This document shows positions 43,950 through 52,625 of a stretch of DNA of 54,822 nucleotides, in pieces; the stretch's first letter is position 1, and every line of letters starts with the position of its first letter. Made by a program: the position numbers and the translations under genes. Source of the DNA: Desulfobacteraceae bacterium (lineage in GTDB: Bacteria; Desulfobacterota; Desulfobacteria; Desulfobacterales; Desulfosalsimonadaceae); NCBI GenBank assembly GCA_014237465.1, contig JABZFM010000031.1, positions 1 through 54,822 of the forward strand. The letters are read 5' to 3'. Under the pieces are notes generated by a model. That model had not been told where the DNA came from, made no database searches, and saw only the letters and a program-made list of their open reading frames with translations.

Positions 43950-45731
43950 ATGAAGAATCTGGTAGAAATGTTCAAACAGCGTTGTACCCGGGATCCGGAT
44001 AAGACTGCATTCCTGGTAAAGAAAAATGGAAAATGGAATCCGGTCACATGGTCTGAAGTTGATGAAAAGACGGACAAAATCGCGGCTGCGTTGATTAATT
44101 CAGGGCTGAAGTCGGGTGAATCAGTCGCCATTTTGGGCAACACCCGGCTGGAATGGACGCTTTCAGATGTTGGCGTGCTAAAGTCCGGGGGCGTGAGCAT
44201 CGGCATTTACCAGACATTATCCGGTGATCAGTCCGCTTACATACTGAAAGACTCCAATTCGAAAATTCTTTTTATTGAAAACCCGACGCAACTGGAAAAA
44301 ATAAATCCCCACCTTGCGGACCTGCCTGATCTGAGGCAAATTGTTATGTGGGATGGGTGCTCAGAGGGCATGAATGCCATCAGCATGGAGGAGTTCATGC
44401 GGCATGGCGCTCAATCCCTGGATACGGATTCAGAAATTGTTGGAAAAACAAGTCTTCAGATTCAGCCGTCTGATGTGGCTGTCATTATCTATACGTCCGG
44501 GACCACCGGTCCGCCGAAAGGCGTGTGCCTGACCCACAAAAATCTTCTGGCAGAGTTGAAAACCATTGACTTGATCGAAGATCGTGATGTGGGGAATATT
44601 ATGATGTTTTTTCTGCCGCTGTCACATGTGGGGGAACGGGTTGCCCAGTATATGCGTATCCGGCGTGGCATACAGGGGGCATATGTTGATGATATTACAA
44701 AAATTTTGGATGACATCAGGGAAATCCGTCCCACATTTTTCGGCAGTGTCCCGCGGATATTTGAAAAAGCCTATGCCCGCATCCGTTCAGAGGTCAATAC
44801 GGCCCCGCCGATAAAGCAGAAAATTTTTTCATGGGCAGAGGGCGTGGGACGTGCGGCCAGCCGGAAAATCCAGGACGGTCAGCAACTTCCGCTGGGTCTG
44901 AAGATGAAATACGCACTGGCCGACCGGCTTGTTTTCAGTAAAGTCCGTGATGTTTTCGGTGGCCGGGTCCGTTATTTTCTGTCATCTGCGGCACCCATTG
45001 CCGTTGAAATTCTCGAGTTTTTTCATGCCTGCGGAATGGTCATACTGGAAGGGTATGGGCAGTCTGAAGTCTCATGCTTTTGTACGCTCTGCACCCCCGA
45101 GGCTTATCGATTCGGCTCTGTGGGAAAAGCGCTGCCCGGTGTGTCCTTAAAAATAGCCGAAGATGGCGAAATCATGGTGAAAGGTGATATTGTCTTTCAA
45201 GGGTATCTTAACCAGCCGGATCTCAATCGTCAGACGCTTACGGACGACGGGTGGATATTTACCGGTGATATTGGGGAAATTGATAAGGACGGATTTTTAT
45301 GGGTCACCGGACGAAAGAAAGATATCATCATTACATCCGGCGGCAAAAATGTCACACCGTCAAATATTGAAAACCTGCTTTTGAGCCACCCATTAATTGA
45401 ATATGCAATGGTTCATGGGGATCGTCGGAAATATCTCACCGCCTTGATTTCCCTGTCACCGGATAACTTGCCGGCATGGTCCCAGTCAAAAGGGATTGAA
45501 AATTCAGATTATGAGACGCTCACCCGCCATGCTACGGTAAACAAAGAAATCCAGGCAGCGGTGGATTCTGTTAACAAGCGCCTGGCAAATTTTGAAACCA
45601 TCAAAAAATTTGTAATTATCCCCAAAACGTTTGAAGTAGAATCCGGTGAGCTGACACCGACCATGAAAGTCAGGAGACGGGTTGTTGAGGAAAAGTACAT
45701 GGTGCAATTGGATGGCTTGTATGCTGATTGA
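43950..45731 (+). CDS. long-chain acyl-CoA synthetase (AMP-forming)
   Basis: A 593-residue ANL enzyme activating a fatty acid to acyl-AMP and then acyl-CoA. I start at ATG 43950 with AAAGGGGGG upstream. Motifs: P-loop 'IIYTSGTTGPPKGV' (about 182-195), 'FLPLSHVGERVAQYM', 'LEGYGQSE', 'TGDIGEIDKDGFLWVTGRKKDIIITSGGKN'. The C-terminal Lys is in 'ELTPTMKVRR'. Layout and the early 'RCTRDPDKTAFLVKKNGKW' point to the FadD15-like long-chain class. It converges with the TPR gene. Confidence 0.93.
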   Translation: MKNLVEMFKQRCTRDPDKTAFLVKKNGKWNPVTWSEVDEKTDKIAAALINSGLKSGESVAILGNTRLEWTLSDVGVLKSGGVSIGIYQTLSGDQSAYILKDSNSKILFIENPTQLEKINPHLADLPDLRQIVMWDGCSEGMNAISMEEFMRHGAQSLDTDSEIVGKTSLQIQPSDVAVIIYTSGTTGPPKGVCLTHKNLLAELKTIDLIEDRDVGNIMMFFLPLSHVGERVAQYMRIRRGIQGAYVDDITKILDDIREIRPTFFGSVPRIFEKAYARIRSEVNTAPPIKQKIFSWAEGVGRAASRKIQDGQQLPLGLKMKYALADRLVFSKVRDVFGGRVRYFLSSAAPIAVEILEFFHACGMVILEGYGQSEVSCFCTLCTPEAYRFGSVGKALPGVSLKIAEDGEIMVKGDIVFQGYLNQPDLNRQTLTDDGWIFTGDIGEIDKDGFLWVTGRKKDIIITSGGKNVTPSNIENLLLSHPLIEYAMVHGDRRKYLTALISLSPDNLPAWSQSKGIENSDYETLTRHATVNKEIQAAVDSVNKRLANFETIKKFVIIPKTFEVESGELTPTMKVRRRVVEEKYMVQLDGLYAD

Positions 45732-45758
45732 TAACCTCTTAAAATTATATTTTAACTT

Positions 45759-47768
45759 TTACTGGTTTTTTAGCAGATATTTCCGGGCATCCGGGTTGCC
45801 GAGATCGCTGGCGGTCCGGATATATTCCATGGCTTTGCCGGATTCGCCTTTTAACAGGTAAACCCATCCAAGGCCATAGTGGTAATCGCCATTATCCGGG
45901 GCCAAGTAAATCGCCTGGTTTAAAGCGGTGATGGCCATGTTGTAATTTCCCAGCGAACTGTAGGAAAGACCGATGTTGAAAAGGGTCCGGGTATTGTCCG
46001 GCTCGATTTGAAGTGCTTTTTTATAGAATCTTATCGCTTCTTTATCATTGCCGTAAGTGGCATACAGCAGACCTTTATCCAGCCAGAATTCAGCGGTATC
46101 CTCTTTTTTAGGCTTTGGTTTTTGTCCTTTTTTTGAATGCTGAAGCATTGTCGGCGGCCGGGAAAAAGACTGATCCGCGGCATATAAACTTTCATCTTCA
46201 GCGTCCATGGATGCGGCACTGGCTTGTTTAAATGCCGATACCATAGACCTGATATCATCAATTTTTATTACATATTTACTGCTGAGTTTGTTTTTTGCCA
46301 TATCAAATGTGTAAACAAGGCTGCCTATATCCGATAAATTTACATTCATGCCGGATTCTGTCTGGGGAATCATTTTCCGGACAGCGTCAAGATAGGCACC
46401 CAGGTTCATATCCATTTTCATCAGCGGCCCGTCATAGGGCTGTTTTTCTAGCGTGCCGGCAATTTTTATCAGTTGTTTTAAACGTTCATCACTTGAAGCG
46501 GTCAGGAGCAGGTTGTCAACCGCTGTTGTGCGGAGATGAAATTTCATTTTGTCTGCTGCCGCAATGTTCGGCATGTTTAGCGCTATTTCACAATTTATCC
46601 CGAATACTTTATTCCCGTATAGGTTACTTTCAGGTGTTGTTGAAAAGATGTTTTTTACCGGTTTGCCAAGGGTTTGCTGATTATAAAAGGTGGCCATTTT
46701 TTGACCATAGTCCATCATCCAGGGTAAATAGACGGACTCCAGAAATTCGGTTCCTGTTTTTTCAGTATCATTCAGCACGGCGATCATTTCAATATCCATG
46801 CCCATATCGTTAAATGACATCCCGCCGGCCATTTCCCCGGTAAAGTGCGATGCCATGCTTTCAATATTGGTCAGATCCAGCCCGATTTTTTTGTAGAATT
46901 CGCCGACAATTTCATTAAAAAAAGTGATCATACCTTTAAAATCATAACTAGTGGATTTGAAATTGATATGATGTTTTGGTGTGTATTTCCCCATACGGCT
47001 GGCTTTGCTTGCCGCGCTACGGGTAAACAGTTTTGCAAGGTCTGTTTTCTTAAGTGCCAGGGCATCGGAAAAAATAATTAATTCAGACGCTGTGATATCC
47101 ATTCCCATTGAAAAGGTTTCAAGCTGTTTTGCCGCTTTGATCAGGCCATTTAATAGTTTATTGATATCTTCCGGTGTGAGATCATCGGGTGAATTTGTCT
47201 GATCACCCATCTTACTGTCAAGCTCCAGCAGCATTTTTTCGATCTGACTGTCCGCCTTGTTCAATAGTTGACTGGCAGCGAGTTCCATTGACAGCAGTCC
47301 GTCCTGCTTTTTCAACGAGGCCTGGACAAGATCATACGCCATTTGATCGCTAACGACGCCCCCTTCACCCGGGGGGAGGGGGACAAGATAATGATCAATT
47401 TTTGATACGGCGTCATAGGAAATATGAAAATCTTCATTCTGCCGGGTATAGGGGATCAGTGCCGCCATAACCGGTTTTGCATCGGCGGCCATGTTCTCAA
47501 AGTTTATCCCGATGACAATGGATCGGTCCGGATCAATCCAATCAGTTCCGAACAGGGTGGACCGGAGAAAAAATGAAGGAGCAGACATCGGCTGATCCAT
47601 ATCCGCCGCCGCCATTTTGTCGATGACATTGATTGCCTGGTGCAGTCGGCTGATCTTGATAATTATATCCGGCCGGGCTGTAGTGTTTTCAGCAGCATTA
47701 ACTGAAATGCAGGCAGTGAAAATAAAAAAAACGATTAAAAAGGCGGATAGGGCAGGATGTCGATTCAT
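45759..47768 (-). CDS. exported TPR-repeat protein
   Basis: A 669-residue protein. Start chosen at 47768, where GAAGGAGA precedes the ATG. The signal peptide is residues 1-26; Cys 20 in 'FTAC' leaves a lipoprotein possible but the box is poor. The middle (about 40-540) is a large DUF3352-like or barrel-free alpha/beta region I cannot name. The C-terminus has three TPRs (about 560-665, 'WLDKGLLYATYGNDKEAIRFYKKALQIEPDN', 'YNMAITALNQAIYLAPDN'). TPRs mediate protein contacts, here in the periplasm. Alone, convergent with the acyl-CoA synthetase gene. Confidence 0.75.
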   Translation of the reverse strand: MNRHPALSAFLIVFFIFTACISVNAAENTTARPDIIIKISRLHQAINVIDKMAAADMDQPMSAPSFFLRSTLFGTDWIDPDRSIVIGINFENMAADAKPVMAALIPYTRQNEDFHISYDAVSKIDHYLVPLPPGEGGVVSDQMAYDLVQASLKKQDGLLSMELAASQLLNKADSQIEKMLLELDSKMGDQTNSPDDLTPEDINKLLNGLIKAAKQLETFSMGMDITASELIIFSDALALKKTDLAKLFTRSAASKASRMGKYTPKHHINFKSTSYDFKGMITFFNEIVGEFYKKIGLDLTNIESMASHFTGEMAGGMSFNDMGMDIEMIAVLNDTEKTGTEFLESVYLPWMMDYGQKMATFYNQQTLGKPVKNIFSTTPESNLYGNKVFGINCEIALNMPNIAAADKMKFHLRTTAVDNLLLTASSDERLKQLIKIAGTLEKQPYDGPLMKMDMNLGAYLDAVRKMIPQTESGMNVNLSDIGSLVYTFDMAKNKLSSKYVIKIDDIRSMVSAFKQASAASMDAEDESLYAADQSFSRPPTMLQHSKKGQKPKPKKEDTAEFWLDKGLLYATYGNDKEAIRFYKKALQIEPDNTRTLFNIGLSYSSLGNYNMAITALNQAIYLAPDNGDYHYGLGWVYLLKGESGKAMEYIRTASDLGNPDARKYLLKNQ

Positions 47769-48039
47769 TGTATTCTCCTTCGGTTGTGCAATAAGTTGGT
47801 GTGGGAAGGGTAACACCTGAAAATATTTGTATTTTAAAGTTGCGTAAAACAAAAGTCAAACGCTTTCATTCCATGAAATTTGTCTGATCCTCTCATTTCC
47901 CGGAGTTTATCGGAGCACATTGGATAATGCAAAAAAGAAATTTTAAAAACTGTTTTTATCGCCCTTTCTTTTATTGGTCTGATTATTTATAATAGCGAAC
48001 CACTCACCCGGATTTTTTAATGTGTACTTACTGAATCAG

Positions 48040-49887
48040 ATGATGAAATGTGCTAAATGTCAAATATCGGTCAAGCCATATTATACGTATTGCCCGAACT
48101 GCGGAACGCGCCTCCGGACATTCCGTATGCGTTTTAATATATTGATTTCATTTTTTATTATAATGGTTTTTGTTTTTGCGGCCGCCGTTTATCTTGGTTA
48201 TTTTAAACCAGACCCCCAAACGGTTCGGACCTCGGATTTTGATAAAAGCCTCAATTCCGGAAATCAACAATCAACGCATGCCTTCGATTTTTCCCGGATA
48301 TTATTTTCATCACCGAAATCTGATTCCCCGGCCGTTGCCTTATCCGTCGGAACGGTGATCATCTACGATATTGTCGGAAATAGGATTACACAATTAACGG
48401 TTGCGGTTTCGGAAAGCGGCTGGATCGCGATTCCTGCCCGGCTATGTGTGGGCGGGTACAGCTGGTATTTCTATTCTGCCGGCGGAGAAGCACTGGAAAT
48501 TTTCGGGGGAATTTTCGGGGATCGCGATGATATCGGTATCTGGCAGTTAAAAAATACAAACCAGATATCCGGTCCGCCGGTATTTCCGGCAAAACCGGAC
48601 AGCCCGTTGACCTGGGTGTCAATTGTTTCAGAAAAGAGCGCTGAATTGACCGATTTGTCGATTCTTTCCGAGCAGCAGAATTTTTATCATATTTTTCTGG
48701 CGGACTCAATGGATGAACCGGGTCTTTTTATACAGGATCAAAAAATTGTGGGGTGGTCATTTGGCGATTTGGCAGGCGGCGGGTATCTCTGGAAAGGGCC
48801 GGATGAAAAAAACCTGGTTTATGAATTGAGTGTCTATGATTTCTACCGCCTGACTTTTGAAAGCAGCCGTGAAGAACAGTTTATTATTGCATATTCACAA
48901 AAGGACATTAGTCTGGTTAACCAGCTGGAAACATTTGCAAACGGATTTCGATCAGATCCGATGCTGTTTGATGACAATACCCCGCTCCATTTGAAATCAA
49001 AGGCTGTAATAGCCAAAATGCGTTCCATTATTTCACAAATGATTGATAAAGGAAATTTCTATGGTATTGTATCGATTTTTGACGGCAAGGTGCTGTCTGC
49101 GGCCGGGGACGTGTCGTTATTAATTGATGTGCTGACCTTTAGCGATCAAGTCAACGGTCCGGAACATTCTATTGATATCATTGAGGAAGTGCTCGGTGAT
49201 CCTGAAGGTTTTAATGAAGGCCAGGTGTATCAGATCCGGCAGTTCCAGAAAGAATTATATCGAAAATGGCTGACACTCCTGACAAATGACAAGGATTATT
49301 CAAGAGGCATAGAGGTTTATCAGCAGGCCGCAAACTTTTTTATTGATGACCCTGAAATTCATCTGCTGGGCGTTAAGCTGGCACTGGTTTTTGATGACTG
49401 GAAGACGGCACAAGAAATACTTTATTCTCACAAATTCCCGATTGATTTAACAGACCAGGTCAGAACCCTGGGAGGACAAATTAAAGAATTAAAATTTCAG
49501 GGAAATAAAATTGTGGTCCGGTTTTTTCCGGGATCCGGCCGTATACCGGTTACCGGAGTTTTAAATAATCGTTTAAACCAGAATTTTGTTATCGACACGG
49601 GCGCATCAATGGTCACCATACCAACTGCTGCTGTAAAAAAACTGGGTATCGAAATAAATGATTCAACTCCGATCCGGGAACTGATCACTGCCGGCGGTGT
49701 GATCGAGGCGCCGCAAATTATTCTTCATTCGATTCAACTCGACGGATGGACGGAATATAATATTACGGCATATGTTATTGACATGCCGGATCAGTCCGGT
49801 TTCGGTCTTTTAGGCCTGAATTATTTAAATCGTTTCCGGATGGATTTGAATGCTAAGTCAGGGGTACTCACGCTGGCCCCCCGCTAA
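48040..49887 (+). CDS. zinc-ribbon, membrane-anchored retropepsin-like aspartic protease
   Basis: A 615-residue protein. Start at the ATG pair 48040/48043 rather than the upstream GTG. An N-terminal zinc ribbon ('CAKC', 'CPNCG', about 4-25) would face the cytoplasm, a membrane helix is at about 37-58, and the remainder is periplasmic. The last 115 residues are a clan AA aspartyl protease with 'FVIDTGASMVTIP' and 'GFGLLGLNYLNRF'. The middle has a beta-rich stretch (about 90-260) and a helical stretch (about 270-490) without a clear name. One DTG copy means it must work as a dimer, as retropepsins do. The stop codon lies in an inverted-repeat element. Confidence 0.78.
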   Translation: MMKCAKCQISVKPYYTYCPNCGTRLRTFRMRFNILISFFIIMVFVFAAAVYLGYFKPDPQTVRTSDFDKSLNSGNQQSTHAFDFSRILFSSPKSDSPAVALSVGTVIIYDIVGNRITQLTVAVSESGWIAIPARLCVGGYSWYFYSAGGEALEIFGGIFGDRDDIGIWQLKNTNQISGPPVFPAKPDSPLTWVSIVSEKSAELTDLSILSEQQNFYHIFLADSMDEPGLFIQDQKIVGWSFGDLAGGGYLWKGPDEKNLVYELSVYDFYRLTFESSREEQFIIAYSQKDISLVNQLETFANGFRSDPMLFDDNTPLHLKSKAVIAKMRSIISQMIDKGNFYGIVSIFDGKVLSAAGDVSLLIDVLTFSDQVNGPEHSIDIIEEVLGDPEGFNEGQVYQIRQFQKELYRKWLTLLTNDKDYSRGIEVYQQAANFFIDDPEIHLLGVKLALVFDDWKTAQEILYSHKFPIDLTDQVRTLGGQIKELKFQGNKIVVRFFPGSGRIPVTGVLNNRLNQNFVIDTGASMVTIPTAAVKKLGIEINDSTPIRELITAGGVIEAPQIILHSIQLDGWTEYNITAYVIDMPDQSGFGLLGLNYLNRFRMDLNAKSGVLTLAPR

Positions 49888-50032
49888 CAGGGTGTTGAAA
49901 AACTATTGCGCTTGGCCATACGGCGTTAAAATTGACGCTCAAAATACTCATTTATAAATATAAACTCCGCTATTTCGCGTAAATTTTGCCTTGTCTGGCC
50001 GTCGCTCATGACGTTTTTAAACACCCTGTTAA
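49885..50032. repeat. 148-bp MITE-like element with TAACAGGGTGTT ends
   Basis: TAACAGGGTGTTGAAAA (49885) and TTTTTAAACACCCTGTTA (near 50031) are terminal inverted repeats with two internal mismatches. The inside holds another inverted pair, TGGCCATACGGCG against TCTGGCCGTCG. The left end supplies the TAA stop of the retropepsin gene. A half copy is at 13365. Confidence 0.75.
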
Positions 50033-50149
50033 GCTGTTTTTTAAAAGTATGATTCGTCCTTACTTCAGCATCACCGCTTATGCCTTGCAAATGAACGAAT
50101 CAAACCTGTGATAAAGTTTGGTTAACCTGATTTGAAGGAGAAAAAGATC

Positions 50150-50842
50150 ATGACGGAGTTTAAGGGATTTTTACCGGAAACCGTTGTATTTTTTGAATCC
50201 CTTGAAAAAAATAATACCAAACAATGGTTTGAAAAACAAAAGGCCGATTATGAGAATTATGTTAAAAATCCATCCATCGATTTTGTTGTGGCCATGGGAG
50301 ATAAGTTAAAGCAAATCGCTCCCGGAATACATGCGATTCCCAAAGTCAATCAAAGCCTTTTCAGAATCAATCGGGATACCCGGTTTGCCGCAGATAAAAG
50401 CCCGTATAAAACCAATATGGGAATACTCTTCTGGGAAGGCCGGGGAAAACGGATGGAATGCCCGGGGTTTTATTTTCACATGACACCGGATCAACTGATG
50501 CTCGGTGTGGGACTGCATTGTTTCACCAAACCGCTCTTTACACCTTATCGTGATGCGGTGGTGGATAAAAAAAAAGGCGCGGCATTTCAAAAAGCCGTTC
50601 GAAAAGTATCCAAACGGGGTTATACCATCGGTGAGAAAAAGTATAAACGGGTTCCCAGAGGATATGATTCTTCACATGAAAGTGCGGAATATCTGATGTT
50701 CGGCGGATTGACGGCCATGTGGATGGGGAAGATTCCGAAAGCTTTTTTTTCAAATGATATTATCGACTTTTCTTTTGCGCATTTTAAAAAAATGGCCCCT
50801 ATCCATGAATGGTTAAAGGGAATGGTTAAAGGGAATGGTTAA
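50150..50842 (+). CDS. DUF2461 family protein
   Basis: A 230-residue cytoplasmic protein. Start at ATG 50150 behind GAAGGAG. 'FFESLEKNNTKQWFEKQKADYE', 'LFRINRDTRFAADKSPYKTNMGI', 'GFYFHMTPDQLMLGVGLH' are the family hallmarks. No activity is known. The last residues fall in a 13-bp tandem repeat (three copies, 50808-50846), so the C-terminus 'LKGMVKGNG' is created by repeat expansion across frames. It lies just beyond the end of the cassette array. Confidence 0.88.
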   Translation: MTEFKGFLPETVVFFESLEKNNTKQWFEKQKADYENYVKNPSIDFVVAMGDKLKQIAPGIHAIPKVNQSLFRINRDTRFAADKSPYKTNMGILFWEGRGKRMECPGFYFHMTPDQLMLGVGLHCFTKPLFTPYRDAVVDKKKGAAFQKAVRKVSKRGYTIGEKKYKRVPRGYDSSHESAEYLMFGGLTAMWMGKIPKAFFSNDIIDFSFAHFKKMAPIHEWLKGMVKGNG

Positions 50843-50846
50843 AGGA
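50808..50846 (+). repeat. three tandem copies of a 13-bp unit at the DUF2461 gene end
   Basis: AATGGTTAAAGGG, the same again, then AATGGTTAAAGGA. As 13 is not a multiple of three, each copy is read in a different frame, and the stop falls in the third. Confidence 0.9.
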
Positions 50847-50857
50847 TAATCTGGCGT

Positions 50858-50936
50858 TGCTAACGGACGTTTTAATTCGATACCGCCCGGCATAAGGCGC
50901 GGCGGCTTTTTGCCGTCGCCCTTAATGCCGTTATGC
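50858..50936 (-). repeat. attC site 1 (degenerate), after hicB cassette
   Basis: On the minus strand: GCATAAC (R'' box, 50936-50930), then GGCATTAAGG, a GC-rich centre GACGGC/GCCG, and CCTTATGCC. The last pairs with GGCATTAAGG leaving one extra T, the hallmark of attC folding. The R' box is weak (GTATCGA at 50883-50877, or TTAGCA farther on). Confidence 0.7.
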
Positions 50937-50950
50937 TGTTCTGAGTGACT

Positions 50951-51280
50951 CTACTGACTTAATTTGGAACTTGCGAGACGATTCAGACTGACTCCAGCCT
51001 CAGCGGCCTTCATGGCTAAAGTACGGTGGACTTCTGGAGGAACACGGACCATAAACTTGCCACTATAGTGTTTGACAGCTATTGGTTCAGGAATTAATTC
51101 ATTATTCGCTTTCATGTCTTTGACAACATCTGCGATAACGTCTCGAATGCCTTTTAAAGCAGATTCAGGAGTTTTAGCTAACCAGCTTAAACTATGAAAT
51201 TCTGCACATAATCCAACATATTCATTGTCATCTTCTGACCAAGTTACACGATATGTGAAATGATCTTTTTTAAGTGCCAT
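50951..51280 (-). CDS. hicB: HicB-like antitoxin (cassette gene, no HicA)
   Basis: A 109-residue protein. The N-terminal half is the partial RNase-H-like HicB fold ('FTYRVTWSEDDNEYVGLCAEF', 'LAKTPESALKGIRDVIADV'). The C-terminal half is an Arc/MetJ-type DNA-binding ribbon-helix-helix ('GKFMVRVPPEVHRTLAMKAAEAGVSLNRLASSKL'). Normally HicB neutralises the HicA ribonuclease encoded next to it, but no hicA frame is seen on either side. A TTGACA (51314-51309) and a TATAAT (51289-51284) are close upstream of the ATG with a long 19-bp gap, so the transcript would start almost at the start codon. It lies between attC sites 1 and 2. Confidence 0.85.
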   Translation of the reverse strand: MALKKDHFTYRVTWSEDDNEYVGLCAEFHSLSWLAKTPESALKGIRDVIADVVKDMKANNELIPEPIAVKHYSGKFMVRVPPEVHRTLAMKAAEAGVSLNRLASSKLSQ

Positions 51281-51341
51281 GTTATTATAATATCATTATT
51301 GATACTAATGTCAAGGCAAGGTTGCTGATATGATAGTTTAA

Positions 51342-51403
51342 TAGTAACGTCCGGCATGTGGCGCGGCGGCTTTTTGCCGTCGCTCACAATGCCGCTGTTA
51401 TGT
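51342..51403 (-). repeat. attC site 2, after phzF-like cassette
   Basis: R'' ACATAAC (51403-51397, holding the TAA stop of the phzF-like gene), GCGGCATTGTG, a GC-rich central hairpin, CACATGCCGG and R' GTTACTA (51348-51342). CGGCATTGTG pairs with CACATGCCG leaving an extra T. 62 bp; same central stem as site 1. Confidence 0.85.
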
Positions 51404-52186
51404 TTCAATTATTATTTTTCCTTCCAAATATTTTATTGCTTTGCCAGATATAAGAACCCGGCTATCAACGATTTCGCAGCTCAACTCACCACCTCGTGAT
51501 GACACCTGTTTAACAACAAATCGTTTTGAACCAATCTTGGATGCCCAATATGGAGCAAGTTGTGTATATGCTGAACCTGTCACTGGATCTTCAAGGATTC
51601 CATATTTGGGTGCAAAAAACCGCGCAATAAAATCATAACGAGTTGACTTTGCTGTAATAATAACACCACGCAAATCAAGTTTTTTTAGTTGTCCGAAATC
51701 TGGCTTTGCCGATTCAATATCAATTTCACGATCAAACACGACAACATAATCTTCTGACTTCAGACATTCAATAGGTGCTATATCAAATGCTTTGATAATT
51801 TCTTCAGGAATATTTTCGCACAAAACAGGAGGTTGTAACGGAAAGTTCATAACTATCCATTCATTATTATTTGTTACGGTAAGTATCCCTGATTTGGAAT
51901 CAAACTCAATTTTGTCGCTTTTGTAGCTGAGAATATTAAATAAAACGTAAGCGGTTGCCAAAGTCGCGTGACCACAAAGATCCACCTCTTTTGTTGGAGT
52001 GAACCATCGAATGTGAAACCCATTTCCTTTTGGAATGAAAAAAGCGGTTTCAGATAAATTGTTTTCTTCTGCAATAGATTGCATTGTTTTATCCGGCAGC
52101 CACTCATTTAATGGGCAAACCGCTGCTGGGTTGCCTTCAAAAGGCTTGCTTGCAAATGCATCTATTTGGTATATGTTTAATTCCAT
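51398..52186 (-). CDS. PhzF-family isomerase-like protein (cassette gene)
   Basis: A 262-residue protein starting at ATG 52186 behind GAGGA; the frame open farther upstream is the attC3 end. The two-domain diaminopimelate-epimerase-like fold is clear: 'YQIDAFASKPFEGNPAAVCPL', the catalytic Glu in 'NNLSETAFFIP', 'DLCGHATLATAYVLF' and 'GILEDPVTGSAYTQLAPYW'. PhzF isomerises a phenazine precursor; most relatives, including cassette copies, have unknown substrates. No phenazine genes are nearby. Its stop codon lies inside the R'' box of attC site 2. Confidence 0.88.
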   Translation of the reverse strand: MELNIYQIDAFASKPFEGNPAAVCPLNEWLPDKTMQSIAEENNLSETAFFIPKGNGFHIRWFTPTKEVDLCGHATLATAYVLFNILSYKSDKIEFDSKSGILTVTNNNEWIVMNFPLQPPVLCENIPEEIIKAFDIAPIECLKSEDYVVVFDREIDIESAKPDFGQLKKLDLRGVIITAKSTRYDFIARFFAPKYGILEDPVTGSAYTQLAPYWASKIGSKRFVVKQVSSRGGELSCEIVDSRVLISGKAIKYLEGKIIIET

Positions 52187-52202
52187 TTGTTCCTCTAATG
52201 AG

Positions 52203-52343
52203 ACATAACGCGGCGGTTGAGCGAAGCGCAACCGCCGCGATAAGCTGATGAGCGTAGCGAAAGTGAGCGCAGCGAGCGGTCAGCTTATCGATTAAAATAA
52301 GGGGCGCCGCTGTTTGGCGTCCCGCTTTATTGTCTTGTTATGC
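52203..52343 (-). repeat. attC site 3 (long, 141 bp), after Cys-rich cassette
   Basis: R'' GCATAAC at 52343-52337 and R' GTTATGT at 52209-52203. The interior holds nested hairpins: GATAAGCTGA/TCAGCTTATC (10 bp) and GGCGGTTG/CAACCGCC (8 bp). Much longer than the other three, near the size of Vibrio repeats; a second palindrome may have been gained. Confidence 0.75.
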
Positions 52344-52345
52344 GA

Positions 52346-52534
52346 CTACACCAATATTTTTCTATGTTCTTTTTCAAACTCCATTAATTCTTCTTCCACT
52401 CGCTCAAGTTCCTCTTCAGCCGCACTCCGTTCGTTTTTGAGTTGTAAATATTTAAAATTTAAATCTTCGATCGTGTCGGGGCAATATTCGATATGGCACT
52501 CTTCACATGCACCATCAAATAATTCACAGGTCAT
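52346..52534 (-). CDS. small Cys-rich coiled-coil protein (cassette gene)
   Basis: A 62-residue protein. Four Cys are clustered at the N-terminus (3, 10, 13 and 18, 'CEECHIEYC') and could bind one metal ion. Residues about 23-60 are highly charged and helical ('ERSAAEEELERVEEELMEFEKE'), a likely coiled coil. I do not recognise a family. GGAGAAAAATAA precedes the ATG, and attC sites 3 and 4 lie on its two sides, so it is one gene cassette of its own. Confidence 0.7.
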   Translation of the reverse strand: MTCELFDGACEECHIEYCPDTIEDLNFKYLQLKNERSAAEEELERVEEELMEFEKEHRKILV

Positions 52535-52550
52535 TTATTTTTCTCCTATC

Positions 52551-52624
52551 GCATAACGCTGCAAATAACCGGTGCAAATGGAGCGCAGCGGAATTTGCAT
52601 CCGAGTTAATTTGCCTTGTTAGCT
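52551..52624 (-). repeat. attC site 4 (classical, 74 bp), after rsgA cassette
   Basis: R'' AGCTAAC (52624-52618), AAGGCAAATTAAC, a central hairpin TGCAAAT/ATTTGCA, GTTATTTGC and R' GTTATGC (52557-52551). GCAAATTAAC pairs with GTTATTTGC leaving one extra T. The rsgA stop is 1 bp outside R''. The most canonical of the four sites. Confidence 0.92.
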
Positions 52625-52625
52625 G

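Noticed and set aside
52551-52624. Intrinsic terminator after rsgA
   Set aside because: No T-tract; box sequences and asymmetric stem fit attC better.
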